NCBI RefSeq assembly: GCF_001747085.1
Contig: NZ_MDJD01000043.1
Span: 248,001 to 312,000, forward strand
DNA length: 64,000 bases
From: Flavivirga aquatica
Lineage (GTDB): Bacteria > Bacteroidota > Bacteroidia > Flavobacteriales > Flavobacteriaceae
Direction: 5' to 3'
This document shows positions 18,338-25,706 of this stretch, one piece after another. The position numbers were made by a program, and so were the translations under genes. Position 1 is the stretch's first letter. Each line of letters opens with the position of its first letter. The notes below the pieces were generated by a model. It had not been told where the DNA came from, made no database searches, and saw only the letters and a list, made by a program, of their open reading frames with translations.

Positions 18338-19147
18338 CTAGTTTAATTCTAAAATCTCAATGTTTTTAAATTCCATAGGCGTACTTTCACTTTGTAGAGA
18401 TATATAGCCATCTTTAAGAGGTGTTCCCATTTTAGATTTCCAAAATTCGTCTTTATTAGGCATGCCTCCATCAACAATAGGTTTGCTATAAGTTAAAACA
18501 TGTTTTCCATTAACAAAATGTTTTATAATAGAGTCGTTTCTAACTTCAGCTTCAAAAGTAACCCATTGATCTCCGTGAAAGGTTTTTGAAGACGATTGAA
18601 AACAAGGGCGAGTAATAAGGCTATCGTTAACTAAAACAGCACTACCAGGAGTGCACAAATTACCAGTAGCTCTTTCTTCTTGACCTAATCCACCTAAAAG
18701 CTGAGCTTCTATACAAACAGGGAATTTTTGATTTATTTCCATACTTTTCGGGTCTTCACAATGAATCATAACGCCGCTATTATTAATAGCCCAATCTGGA
18801 GCACGTTTTAGTTGTTCTCCTGTAAAACGATATTGAAGTCTAATTCTATAATTTGAAAATATTTTATTGTAAAATATGTGTCCAAAAGCATTATCGAAAG
18901 CTTCATATTCATTGTAGTTAACTTTTAAAACACCATCTTCAACAATAAAAGTGTTCTTGTAATTTTCTCCTGCAGGATGTCCTTTAATTTTAATAACCCA
19001 ATTGTTAAGATCTTTCCCGTTAAAAAGTTGTACCCACTTCTCTTTAATTTCAGGTTTTTTTTTATTGTTGTCTTTACAGCTTAAAAAGGATATTAATAAT
19101 ATAATTAACGCTAATAATTTAAATTCTTTTATTAATGTTTTATTCAT
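18338..19147 (-). CDS. DUF1080 (3-keto-disaccharide hydrolase-like) lipoprotein
   Basis: 269 residues. Signal MNKTLIKEFKLLALIILLIS then FLSC, with basic residues following. The DUF1080 domain starts at WVQLFNGKDLNNWVIKIKGH, a hallmark, and continues with YRIRLQYRF and NNSGVMIHCEDP. The end HFVNGKHVLTYSKP and GYISLQSESTPMEFKNIEIL is the typical closing of this concanavalin-like fold. Members bind or hydrolyse sugars, some acting on 3-keto-glycosides. The product acts in the periplasm or at the surface. Alone on its strand; the IS1595 element lies 94 bp upstream of its start and may have separated it from its promoter. Confidence 0.85.
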   Translation of the reverse strand: MNKTLIKEFKLLALIILLISFLSCKDNNKKKPEIKEKWVQLFNGKDLNNWVIKIKGHPAGENYKNTFIVEDGVLKVNYNEYEAFDNAFGHIFYNKIFSNYRIRLQYRFTGEQLKRAPDWAINNSGVMIHCEDPKSMEINQKFPVCIEAQLLGGLGQEERATGNLCTPGSAVLVNDSLITRPCFQSSSKTFHGDQWVTFEAEVRNDSIIKHFVNGKHVLTYSKPIVDGGMPNKDEFWKSKMGTPLKDGYISLQSESTPMEFKNIEILELN

Positions 19148-19240
19148 AAATTTGAGAGGTTTAAGAATAAGTACTTATTCTCAATATTAAAGTTTAGAGA
19201 TGCAAAAATGGTCATTTTTAATTTAAATCAAGAAAAGAAT

Positions 19241-20229
19241 TTTGAATATCCGTTTTTACTCATAATCCAGTAATTCCAGCTATTACTAGTCTATCGAATA
19301 GTTTTTCCTCAAAATATCTTCGATTGAGTTTGTAAACAAATTCGTTTAGGTAGAGTTGTAGGTATTTGCCTTTAATTTTGTGATAATTTCCAAGTAAGTT
19401 TCGTTTGGCATTGCTTATGGTAATATGTACCCATTTCAAGGTCTCTTTAGTAGTTTGTTTATCTGATTTTTCACTAATATGTAGTTCTACAAAATCAGCA
19501 ATATCAACATATGAAGTACTTTTATCAGTAAAAACAATGCTTTGTTCGTCTAAAGACTCTTTAACAGTATCATTTACACCATCAGCCTTATGATCTGTCA
19601 GCACTTTGGCTTTAAAGTAGCGACATTGGCGATCCTTCTTGTTGGTTTTCGGGTCTTCTAAGGGAGTGGATTCTGCCATTATCATTACGTTTTGCTTTCC
19701 TACTGCACCACGACCTCTTTTTCCTTTTTGTTGCTCTATTTCAGAAGATTCGACCGTAAAATAACCTTCATCCATTTCAATCATACCTTCTAAAGTATAG
19801 CGGGCATCTCTGTTACCCATTGCTTTACGAAGTTTATGAACCATCGCCCAGACAGGTTCATACCTTTTTAAACCAAGCTGTTTCTGGATTTCTTTAGAAG
19901 AAAATCCTTTCTTGGTAGTAGTCATCAAAAACATTGTCTTATACCATATCATAAAAGATAGATTAGAATTTTGCATAATAGTACCACTTCTCAAAGATGT
20001 ACGGGCTCTACAAGATTTGCACTCATAGCTCCAAACAGCCTTTATCCAATAGTGATGAGTATGACCACAACGCTGGCATTTAACTCCTATCTTATCTCTT
20101 TCTTGCTTAAAATGAGTACGACAAGCTTCTTCACTATCAAAATGGGCGGTAAAACTAAAAATATTCATGACTTGTTTTTTTAACAAAATAAGCATTTTTA
20201 ATCAATTATTAGTAATTACGGATATTCAA
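19241..20229 (-). mobile_element. Complete IS1595-family insertion sequence with 8-bp target duplication
   Basis: The ends are inverted repeats: TTGAATATCCGT at the left (19242-19253) and ACGGATATTCAA at the right (20218-20229). The flanks carry a perfect 8-bp direct repeat AAAAGAAT at 19233-19240 and 20230-20237; 8 bp is the duplication length of this family. Because the ends are A/T runs, the boundary can slide by one base. It encodes one intact transposase on the minus strand. A perfect target duplication and an intact gene point to recent insertion. Confidence 0.9.
19260..20168 (-). CDS. IS1595-family transposase (ISXO2-like)
   Basis: 302 residues from ATG 20168; an upstream start at 20195 is possible but adds a non-conserved LLKKQV tail. 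The N-terminal zinc ribbon is VKCQRCGHTHHYW...SYECKSCRARTS. The catalytic domain opens with the Asp motif GMIEMDEGYFTV. It continues with GKQNVMIMAES, TDHKADGVNDTVKESLDEQS and TDKSTSYVDIADFVELHISE (second Asp), and NAKRNLLGNYHKIKGKYLQL near the end (the Asn/His region) with YLNEFVYKLNRRYF. All blocks are intact, so it is probably active. It moves the element that contains it. Confidence 0.93.
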   Translation of the reverse strand: MNIFSFTAHFDSEEACRTHFKQERDKIGVKCQRCGHTHHYWIKAVWSYECKSCRARTSLRSGTIMQNSNLSFMIWYKTMFLMTTTKKGFSSKEIQKQLGLKRYEPVWAMVHKLRKAMGNRDARYTLEGMIEMDEGYFTVESSEIEQQKGKRGRGAVGKQNVMIMAESTPLEDPKTNKKDRQCRYFKAKVLTDHKADGVNDTVKESLDEQSIVFTDKSTSYVDIADFVELHISEKSDKQTTKETLKWVHITISNAKRNLLGNYHKIKGKYLQLYLNEFVYKLNRRYFEEKLFDRLVIAGITGL

Positions 20230-20377
20230 AAAAGAATTTATCAATAAATATGAGTATTAAATGGATGAGATTGAATTTTTTAAAATAAAAACAAGAAAAA
20301 AAAGAGATTTTAACAATTTTTAACAAAAAGAGAAAGAACAGTAAGGGTTTTTTAAAAATAAGCTTTAGTTTTACACC

Positions 20378-20452
20378 ATGAAAAATTTAGAAAATAAAAT
20401 ACGTTGTACTACTTCTGGGTTGCCCGCGCGCAACCGCCGCCGCTGTTTCTAA
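20378..20452 (+). CDS. Arginine leader peptide 1 (24 aa)
   Basis: ATG 20378 to TAA 20450-20452. The peptide ends LPARNRRRCF, with Arg codons CGC-AAC-CGC-CGC-CGC clustered before the stop. The GC-rich CGC block stands out sharply in an AT-rich genome that mostly uses AGA and CGT. Inside the gene GGTTGC (20418-20423) and GCAACC (20430-20435) can form a hairpin over the Ala-Arg codons. It lies about 230 bp upstream of the first gene of the arginine cluster. A ribosome short of charged arginyl-tRNA would stall here. The mechanism is inferred; the open frame and codon cluster are seen. Confidence 0.7.
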   Translation: MKNLENKIRCTTSGLPARNRRRCF

Positions 20453-20561
20453 TATTTAAGCAAGCAAAACTCGTAACGTAATTTTAATTTTTTTCATAGT
20501 GTCCAATATAATTTTCATAGCATTTCAAAATACAGTTAATTACTTAATTAACAATTATTCT

Positions 20562-20594
20562 ATGCGCCGCCGTATGTTTGCTCGTCGCCCGTAA
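20562..20594 (+). CDS. Arginine leader peptide 2 (10 aa)
   Basis: ATG 20562 to TAA 20592-20594, peptide MRRRMFARRP, five Arg in ten residues, all CGC or CGT. It follows the first leader by 109 bp and precedes the cluster by 90 bp. CGCCC-gtaa-GGG around the stop can form a small hairpin. No strong intrinsic terminator follows, so control could be attenuation with a weak hairpin, Rho, or translational coupling. Confidence 0.65.
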   Translation: MRRRMFARRP

Positions 20595-20684
20595 GGGTAT
20601 GTTTCTATTTTATGAACTAGGTGAGTCCAGTTCAGCTTCCAAGAAAAAAATAAAAGATAATTGACATTCAATACAGATTAGGAA

Positions 20685-21323
20685 ATGAAGGTTGTTATAG
20701 CCGATAAGTCACATATTAAATACGCAGAAGATATTTGCGAAACCATTGCAGAATCTGCCCAAGTAAGAGGTACAGGTATAGCCAGACGTACTCCAGAGTA
20801 TATTGCAGCTAAAATGGAAAACGGTAATGCAGTTATTGCTTTAGATGGTAATAGATTTGCAGGATTCTGTTATATAGAAAAATGGGGACACGGAAAATTT
20901 GTTGCTAATTCGGGGCTAATAGTGCACCCAAATTATAGAGGCAAAGGACTTGCTAAAAAAATAAAGCATAAGGTTTTCGAACATTCAAGAAACAAATTTC
21001 CAGATGCTAAAGTATTTAGTATTACCACGGGATTAGCAGTTATGAAAATGAATAGTGACTTAGGGTATAAACCTGTAACATTTTCGGAGTTAACAGACGA
21101 TCAAACGTTTTGGGACGGTTGTCAAACGTGTAAAAACTATGATGTACTTACGCGAACAAATAGAAAAATGTGTTTGTGTACAGGAATGTTGTACGATTCT
21201 AAAGCAAAAAATTTAGAAGAGGAAAATAAAGGAAAAAAAGAAGATAAAAAGATAAAAGAAAAGGTGTTTAGACGATTGAAACATATCAAAGAAACCATGT
21301 TCTTAAAGAAAAGTAAAAAGTAA
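20685..21323 (+). CDS. GNAT-family acyltransferase of the arginine cluster, candidate N-acylglutamate synthase
   Basis: 212 residues. GNAT fold at about 1-150: VIALDGNRFAGFCYIEKW, then the acyl-CoA loop LIVHPNYRGKGLAKKIK (V-x-x-x-x-R-G-x-G). The C-terminal part has an unusual Cys set, DGCQTCKNYD and KMCLCTGMLYD, then a very basic tail (residues about 180-212). It is the first gene after the leader peptides and 40 bp before argG. The pathway here lacks argA and argJ, so this is the best candidate for acylating glutamate (acetyl or succinyl) in step one. That role is inferred from position and fold. Confidence 0.7.
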   Translation: MKVVIADKSHIKYAEDICETIAESAQVRGTGIARRTPEYIAAKMENGNAVIALDGNRFAGFCYIEKWGHGKFVANSGLIVHPNYRGKGLAKKIKHKVFEHSRNKFPDAKVFSITTGLAVMKMNSDLGYKPVTFSELTDDQTFWDGCQTCKNYDVLTRTNRKMCLCTGMLYDSKAKNLEEENKGKKEDKKIKEKVFRRLKHIKETMFLKKSKK

Positions 21324-21363
21324 TCAGGTTTTCGTTTTCACGGAAATAAAAAAGTAATATTCA

Positions 21364-22542
21364 ATGAAAAAATTAGTCATAGCATATAGTGGAGGATTAG
21401 ACACATCGTATTGTGCAGTAAGTTTATCAAAAGCATACGATGTACACGCGGTAAGTGTAAACACAGGAGGTTTTACTAAAGATGAAATTGCTCATATAGA
21501 AAGTAATGCCTATAAAATGGGCGTGTCTACTTATAAGAATATTGATGCGGTAGCGACGTTTTATCAAAAAGTAGTGAAGTATTTAATATATGGTAATGTA
21601 TTAAAAAATAGTACATATCCACTTTCTGTAAGTGCAGAGCGTATTATACAAGCTATAGAAATTGTTGAATACGCGAAAAGTATAGGAGCAGAATATATTG
21701 CTCATGGTAGTACAGGTGCAGGAAACGATCAAGTTAGATTTGATATGATTTTTCAAACATTGGCTCCGGGCATTAAAATTATTACTCCAATTAGAGACGA
21801 AAAATTAACAAGACAAGAAGAAATAGAATATTTAAAATCTGAAGGGATTGATATGCCTTGGGAAAAATCAAAATATTCTGTAAATAAAGGACTTTGGGGA
21901 ACAAGTGTTGGAGGTGTTGAAACTTTAGAATCTGAAAAACCATTACCAAGTGAAGCATACCCATCTCAATTAGAAAAAGAAGGTGAAGAAAAAGTAACAC
22001 TTACTTTTAAAAATGGTGAGTTTACAGCTTTAAATGGCGAAGAAAACGATCCTCAAATAAATATTGAAAAGTTAAATGATATAGCTTCTCAATATGCTAT
22101 TGGTAGAGATATTCATGTAGGAGATACTATTGTTGGTACAAAAGGAAGAGTTGGTTTTGAGGCTGCTGCTGCTTTAATAATAGTAAAAGCACATCATTTA
22201 CTAGAAAAACATACATTAACAAAATGGCAATTACAACATAAAGAATATTTGTCTAGTTTCTACGGTATGCATTTACATGAAGGGCAGTATTTAGATCCAG
22301 TAATGAGAGATACCGAAGCTTTTTTACAGAGTTCTCAAAAAATGGTTTCTGGAAATGTAGTTGTTACTTTAAAACCATATCATTTTTCTTTAGATGGAAT
22401 TGTTTCTAATCACGATTTAATGTCTAGTAAGTTTAGTACTTATGGAGAAGAAAATAAAGCTTGGACTGCAGACGATGCTAAAGGGTTTATTAAAATTATA
22501 GGAAATCAGAATAAAATATATCAACAAGTAAATTCAAAATAA
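21364..22542 (+). CDS. argG: Argininosuccinate synthase
   Basis: 392 residues. ATP pyrophosphatase motif AYSGGLDTSYC at residues 6-16 (SGGLDTS). GSTGAGNDQVRFDM binds citrulline/aspartate, and ITPIRDEKLTRQEEIEYLK is typical of the family. It joins citrulline and aspartate with ATP to argininosuccinate in the cytosol. The length fits the family (about 400). Its stop overlaps the argC start region: argC ATG 22542 begins on the last base of the argG stop, so translation is coupled. Confidence 0.95.
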   Translation: MKKLVIAYSGGLDTSYCAVSLSKAYDVHAVSVNTGGFTKDEIAHIESNAYKMGVSTYKNIDAVATFYQKVVKYLIYGNVLKNSTYPLSVSAERIIQAIEIVEYAKSIGAEYIAHGSTGAGNDQVRFDMIFQTLAPGIKIITPIRDEKLTRQEEIEYLKSEGIDMPWEKSKYSVNKGLWGTSVGGVETLESEKPLPSEAYPSQLEKEGEEKVTLTFKNGEFTALNGEENDPQINIEKLNDIASQYAIGRDIHVGDTIVGTKGRVGFEAAAALIIVKAHHLLEKHTLTKWQLQHKEYLSSFYGMHLHEGQYLDPVMRDTEAFLQSSQKMVSGNVVVTLKPYHFSLDGIVSNHDLMSSKFSTYGEENKAWTADDAKGFIKIIGNQNKIYQQVNSK

Positions 22543-23519
22543 TGATACAAGTTGGAATTATTGGAGGTGCAGGTTACACCGCAGGAGAATTAATTAGACT
22601 ATTAATTTCTCACCCAAAAGCAGAGCTTAACTTTGTGTTTAGCACCAGTAATGCTGGAAACAAAATTAGTAAGGTACACCAAGATATGGTGGGCTCTTTA
22701 GATTTAGAATTTACAGATACCGTTAACCCAAATGTAGATGTATTGTTTTTGTGTTTAGGACATGGGAATTCGGTTAAATTTTTAGAAGCAAATACCTTTT
22801 CTGATAACACAAAAATTATTGATTTAGGTAACGATTTTAGGCTTGAAAAAGATAAAGTTTTTAATGGAAAAACCTTTGTATATGCGTTGCCAGAATTACA
22901 AAGAGACGTTATAAAATCTGCCAATTATATAGCAAATCCAGGTTGTTTTGCAACAGCCATTCAATTAGGGTTATTACCATTGGCAGAACAAGGTTTATTA
23001 AATAACGATGTGCATATTAATGCCGTTACAGGAGCAACTGGAGCAGGAACATCATTATCTGCAACCACACATTATACTTGGAGAGATAATAATTTTTCGT
23101 ATTACAAACCGTTTACACATCAGCATTTAGGAGAGATAAATCAGTCGGTTAGTCAATTGCAGGACGATTTCGATTCAGAAATTATTTTTATGCCAAATAG
23201 AGGGAATTTCTCAAGAGGGATATTCGCGACGCTTTATACCGATTTTGAGGGTACTGTAGAAGAGGCAAAAGACATTTACAAAGCCTTTTATAAGGATGCT
23301 GAATTTACATTTGTTTCAGACGAAAATTTACATTTAAAACAGGTAGTAAATACTAATAAATGTTTAATACATTTACATAAGCATAATGGTAAGATATTAA
23401 TTACAAGTATTATTGATAATTTATTAAAAGGGGCTTCGGGGCAAGCCATTCAGAACATGAATTTAATGTTTGGTTTAGAAGAAACAACAGGCTTGCAATT
23501 AAAGGCGACTTATTTTTAA
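22542..23519 (+). CDS. argC: N-acyl-gamma-glutamyl-phosphate reductase
   Basis: 325 residues. N-terminal NADP-binding GIIGGAGYTAGELIRLL. The active-site Cys is in NPGCFATAIQLGLLPL (about residue 132). The end reads IDNLLKGASGQAIQNMNLMF. It reduces acylglutamyl phosphate to the semialdehyde. It overlaps argG by one base. An interspersed repeat (23531-23619) fills the gap before proC. Confidence 0.95.
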   Translation: MIQVGIIGGAGYTAGELIRLLISHPKAELNFVFSTSNAGNKISKVHQDMVGSLDLEFTDTVNPNVDVLFLCLGHGNSVKFLEANTFSDNTKIIDLGNDFRLEKDKVFNGKTFVYALPELQRDVIKSANYIANPGCFATAIQLGLLPLAEQGLLNNDVHINAVTGATGAGTSLSATTHYTWRDNNFSYYKPFTHQHLGEINQSVSQLQDDFDSEIIFMPNRGNFSRGIFATLYTDFEGTVEEAKDIYKAFYKDAEFTFVSDENLHLKQVVNTNKCLIHLHKHNGKILITSIIDNLLKGASGQAIQNMNLMFGLEETTGLQLKATYF

Positions 23520-23530
23520 GAGTACAGTGA

Positions 23531-23619
23531 GGCGTTAGCGATTGAAGCGGCATCCTTTTTTTGCTGCCATAAATGGCAAAAAAAGATATAGCAAAAAGCG
23601 CGACCCTTGTGGTAACGCC
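23531..23619 (-). repeat. Interspersed intergenic element, copy B
   Basis: The outer ends are inverted repeats GGCGTTA / TAACGCC. On the minus strand it reads GGCGTTACCACAAGGGTCGC, then a T/A hairpin (TTTGCCatttatGGCAgcAAA), then GGATGCCGCTTCAATCGCTA then ACGCC. It shares the ACCACAAGGG start and the GGAT...ACG end with copy A at 15065-15160. It sits inside the arginine cluster between argC and proC. Confidence 0.6.
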
Positions 23620-23673
23620 AAAAAGAATAAAAAGACTTTCGCTTTCGCGGAAATAAAAAATAGATAACAAAAT

Positions 23674-24468
23674 ATGAAAGTAGCAATTATAGGAGCAGGA
23701 AGTTTAGGGCAATCTATTGCCAAAGGTTTGTTGAGTTCTGAAGCTTTAACAACCTTGTTTTTAACGAAAAGAAACTTAGATTCTATAAAGGGATTTGATA
23801 CTGATGAGCGAGTGACTTTAACATCGGATAATACATTGGCTGTTGAAAATTCAGATATATTAATTTTTGCAATTCAGCCCAGACATTTTGAAGGGATTTT
23901 AAATGCTGTTAAACCCTATTTAAAACCAAGTCAGGTATTAATTTCTGTAATTACTGGATTTGCTATTTCAAGAATTGAAGATATTGTTGGGAAAGCTAGT
24001 TATGTTATTCGTTCTATGCCAAATACGGCAGCTTCGGTAGGACAATCGATGACTTGTATTTCTACCAACGAAAAAGGTAAGGAAAAAGTAGAACTGGCTA
24101 AAACTATTTTTAATAGTATGGGGCGTTCTATGGTTATTCCAGAAGAACAATTGCAGGCTGCAACCGTTATTTGTGCTAGTGGTATTGCGTTTTGGATGCG
24201 TTTAATTCGCGCTACAACTCAAGGTGCTGTACAATTAGGTTTTGAGGCGCATGAGGCACATGAATTAGCGATGCAAACTTGTTTTGGAGCAGCAACATTA
24301 TTAAAAGAATCTGGAAAACACCCAGAGGAAGAGATCGACCGTGTTACTACGCCAAGTGGTTGTACTATAGAAGGTTTGAATGAAATGGAGCACCAAGGTT
24401 TAAGTTCGTCTCTTATTAGAGGGATTAACGCATCGTTCGAAAAAATTAACCAAATTAAAAAGAATTAA
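23674..24468 (+). CDS. proC: Pyrroline-5-carboxylate reductase
   Basis: 264 residues. Rossmann start VAIIGAGSLGQSIAKGLL, then SMPNTAASVGQSMT in the middle. The C-terminal signature spans the segment KHPEEEIDRVTTPSGCTIEG then LNEMEHQGL. It reduces P5C to proline with NAD(P)H. It lies between argC and argD, so the last step of proline synthesis is made with the arginine enzymes. The gap to argD is 1 bp. Confidence 0.95.
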   Translation: MKVAIIGAGSLGQSIAKGLLSSEALTTLFLTKRNLDSIKGFDTDERVTLTSDNTLAVENSDILIFAIQPRHFEGILNAVKPYLKPSQVLISVITGFAISRIEDIVGKASYVIRSMPNTAASVGQSMTCISTNEKGKEKVELAKTIFNSMGRSMVIPEEQLQAATVICASGIAFWMRLIRATTQGAVQLGFEAHEAHELAMQTCFGAATLLKESGKHPEEEIDRVTTPSGCTIEGLNEMEHQGLSSSLIRGINASFEKINQIKKN

Positions 24469-24469
24469 A

Positions 24470-25597
24470 ATGCCATTATTTGACGTTTATCCATTATATA
24501 ATGTAACCCCAGTTTCGGGAAAAGGTATTCATGTTTACGATGATAAGGGTACCGAATATTTAGATCTTTATGGCGGGCATGCAGTGATTTCAATTGGTCA
24601 TGCGCACCCTAATTATGTTAAAGCCATTACAGAACAAGTAAATGCTTTAGGGTTTTATTCTAACGCCATTCAGAATCCGTTACAAAAACAATTAGCAGAT
24701 AAAATTGAAGCGCTTTCTGGGTGTAAGGATTATGAGTTGTTTTTATGTAATTCTGGAGCCGAGGCGAATGAAAACGCTTTAAAATTGGCATCTTTTAAAA
24801 CAGGAAAAAAACGTGTTGTTGCTTTTAGTAAAGGATTTCACGGGCGTACATCGGCAGCCGTAGCAGCAACCGATAATAAAAACATTATAGCGCCAATAAA
24901 TGCGCAGCAAGCTGTTACTATTTTACCTTTAGATGATATTGATGGTGTTAAAGCTGAATTGGAAAAAGGGGATGTTTGTGCTGTTATTGTTGAATTTATT
25001 CAAGGTATTGGCGGATTAGATCAAGGAACTGCCGAATTTTTTGAAGAAGTAGATAAGTTGTGTAAAGCCAATAATACCATGTTTGTTGCAGACGAAATAC
25101 AATGTGGTTATGCGCGTTCGGGTAAATTCTTTGCATTTCAACATTATAACGTAACTCCAGATATTATTTCTTTAGCCAAAGGTATGGGGAATGGGTTTCC
25201 AATTGGAGGGATATTAATTCACCCAAGTATAGAATCTAAATATGGTATGTTAGGGACTACTTTTGGAGGAAACCATTTAGCATGTGCTGCTGGTTTAGCA
25301 GTTTTAAATACAATTGAAGAAGAGAATTTAATTGATAACACCAATGCGATGTCGGAGTATTTTATTTCGGTGGCTAAAACCATTCCGCAGATAAAAAAGA
25401 TAAAAGGTAGAGGCTTAATGTTAGGTTTGGAGTTCGATTTTGAAGTAGGCGACCTTAGAAAGCAACTTATTTATGATGAGCACATGTTTACAGGTGGTGC
25501 AGCTAATAAAAAGCTATTAAGAATACTGCCGCCTCTAAATATTAAGAAAGTACATATTGATCAGTTTTTTGAGGCTTTGAAAAGGGTTTTGAAATAA
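24470..25597 (+). CDS. argD: Acylornithine aminotransferase (ArgD-type, PLP)
   Basis: 375 residues, class III aminotransferase. The cofactor region is FLCNSGAEANENALKLA; GFHGRTSAAVAAT and VADEIQCGYARSGKFFAF follow; the PLP Lys is in ISLAKGMGNGFPIGG (about residue 238). It converts acylglutamate semialdehyde to acylornithine. The start chosen is ATG 24470, immediately after proC. An ornithine-delta-aminotransferase role is less likely given argC and argB in the same cluster. Confidence 0.9.
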   Translation: MPLFDVYPLYNVTPVSGKGIHVYDDKGTEYLDLYGGHAVISIGHAHPNYVKAITEQVNALGFYSNAIQNPLQKQLADKIEALSGCKDYELFLCNSGAEANENALKLASFKTGKKRVVAFSKGFHGRTSAAVAATDNKNIIAPINAQQAVTILPLDDIDGVKAELEKGDVCAVIVEFIQGIGGLDQGTAEFFEEVDKLCKANNTMFVADEIQCGYARSGKFFAFQHYNVTPDIISLAKGMGNGFPIGGILIHPSIESKYGMLGTTFGGNHLACAAGLAVLNTIEEENLIDNTNAMSEYFISVAKTIPQIKKIKGRGLMLGLEFDFEVGDLRKQLIYDEHMFTGGAANKKLLRILPPLNIKKVHIDQFFEALKRVLK

Positions 25598-25615
25598 TAA
25601 ACTAATATTAACAGT

Positions 25616-25690
25616 TGAGTCATTTCGACAAAAGGAGAAATCGCACAAGAACTAACGAAAGTAACTAAACTGAAAACTGTGAGTGCGACT
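25616..25690 (+). repeat. Interspersed intergenic repeat between argD and proA
   Basis: TGAGTCATTTCGACAAAAGG then AGAAATCGCAC at 25616-25646, followed by ACTGAAAACT repeated at 25671-25680 and 25688-25697 (the second copy runs to the edge of the proA leader). The GTCATTTCGACnnAGGAGAAATC string is of the kind scattered between genes in many Bacteroidota genomes. Family membership is from memory, not from a search. Confidence 0.4.
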
Positions 25691-25706
25691 GAAAACTAAA
25701 ATAAAA

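Larger units (their letters stand above)
20238..20684 (+). promoter_or_regulatory. Leader region of the arginine/proline cluster
   Basis: A 447-bp untranslated region between the IS1595 target repeat and the first gene, holding the two Arg-rich mini-genes. GAACT-aggtgagtcc-AGTTC at about 20616-20635 is a possible small hairpin. I found no clean TAnnTTTG promoter; TAGTTTTA near 20365 is the nearest, about 6 bp before leader 1. The IS stops 148 bp before leader 1, so an older promoter could have been displaced. Confidence 0.5.
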
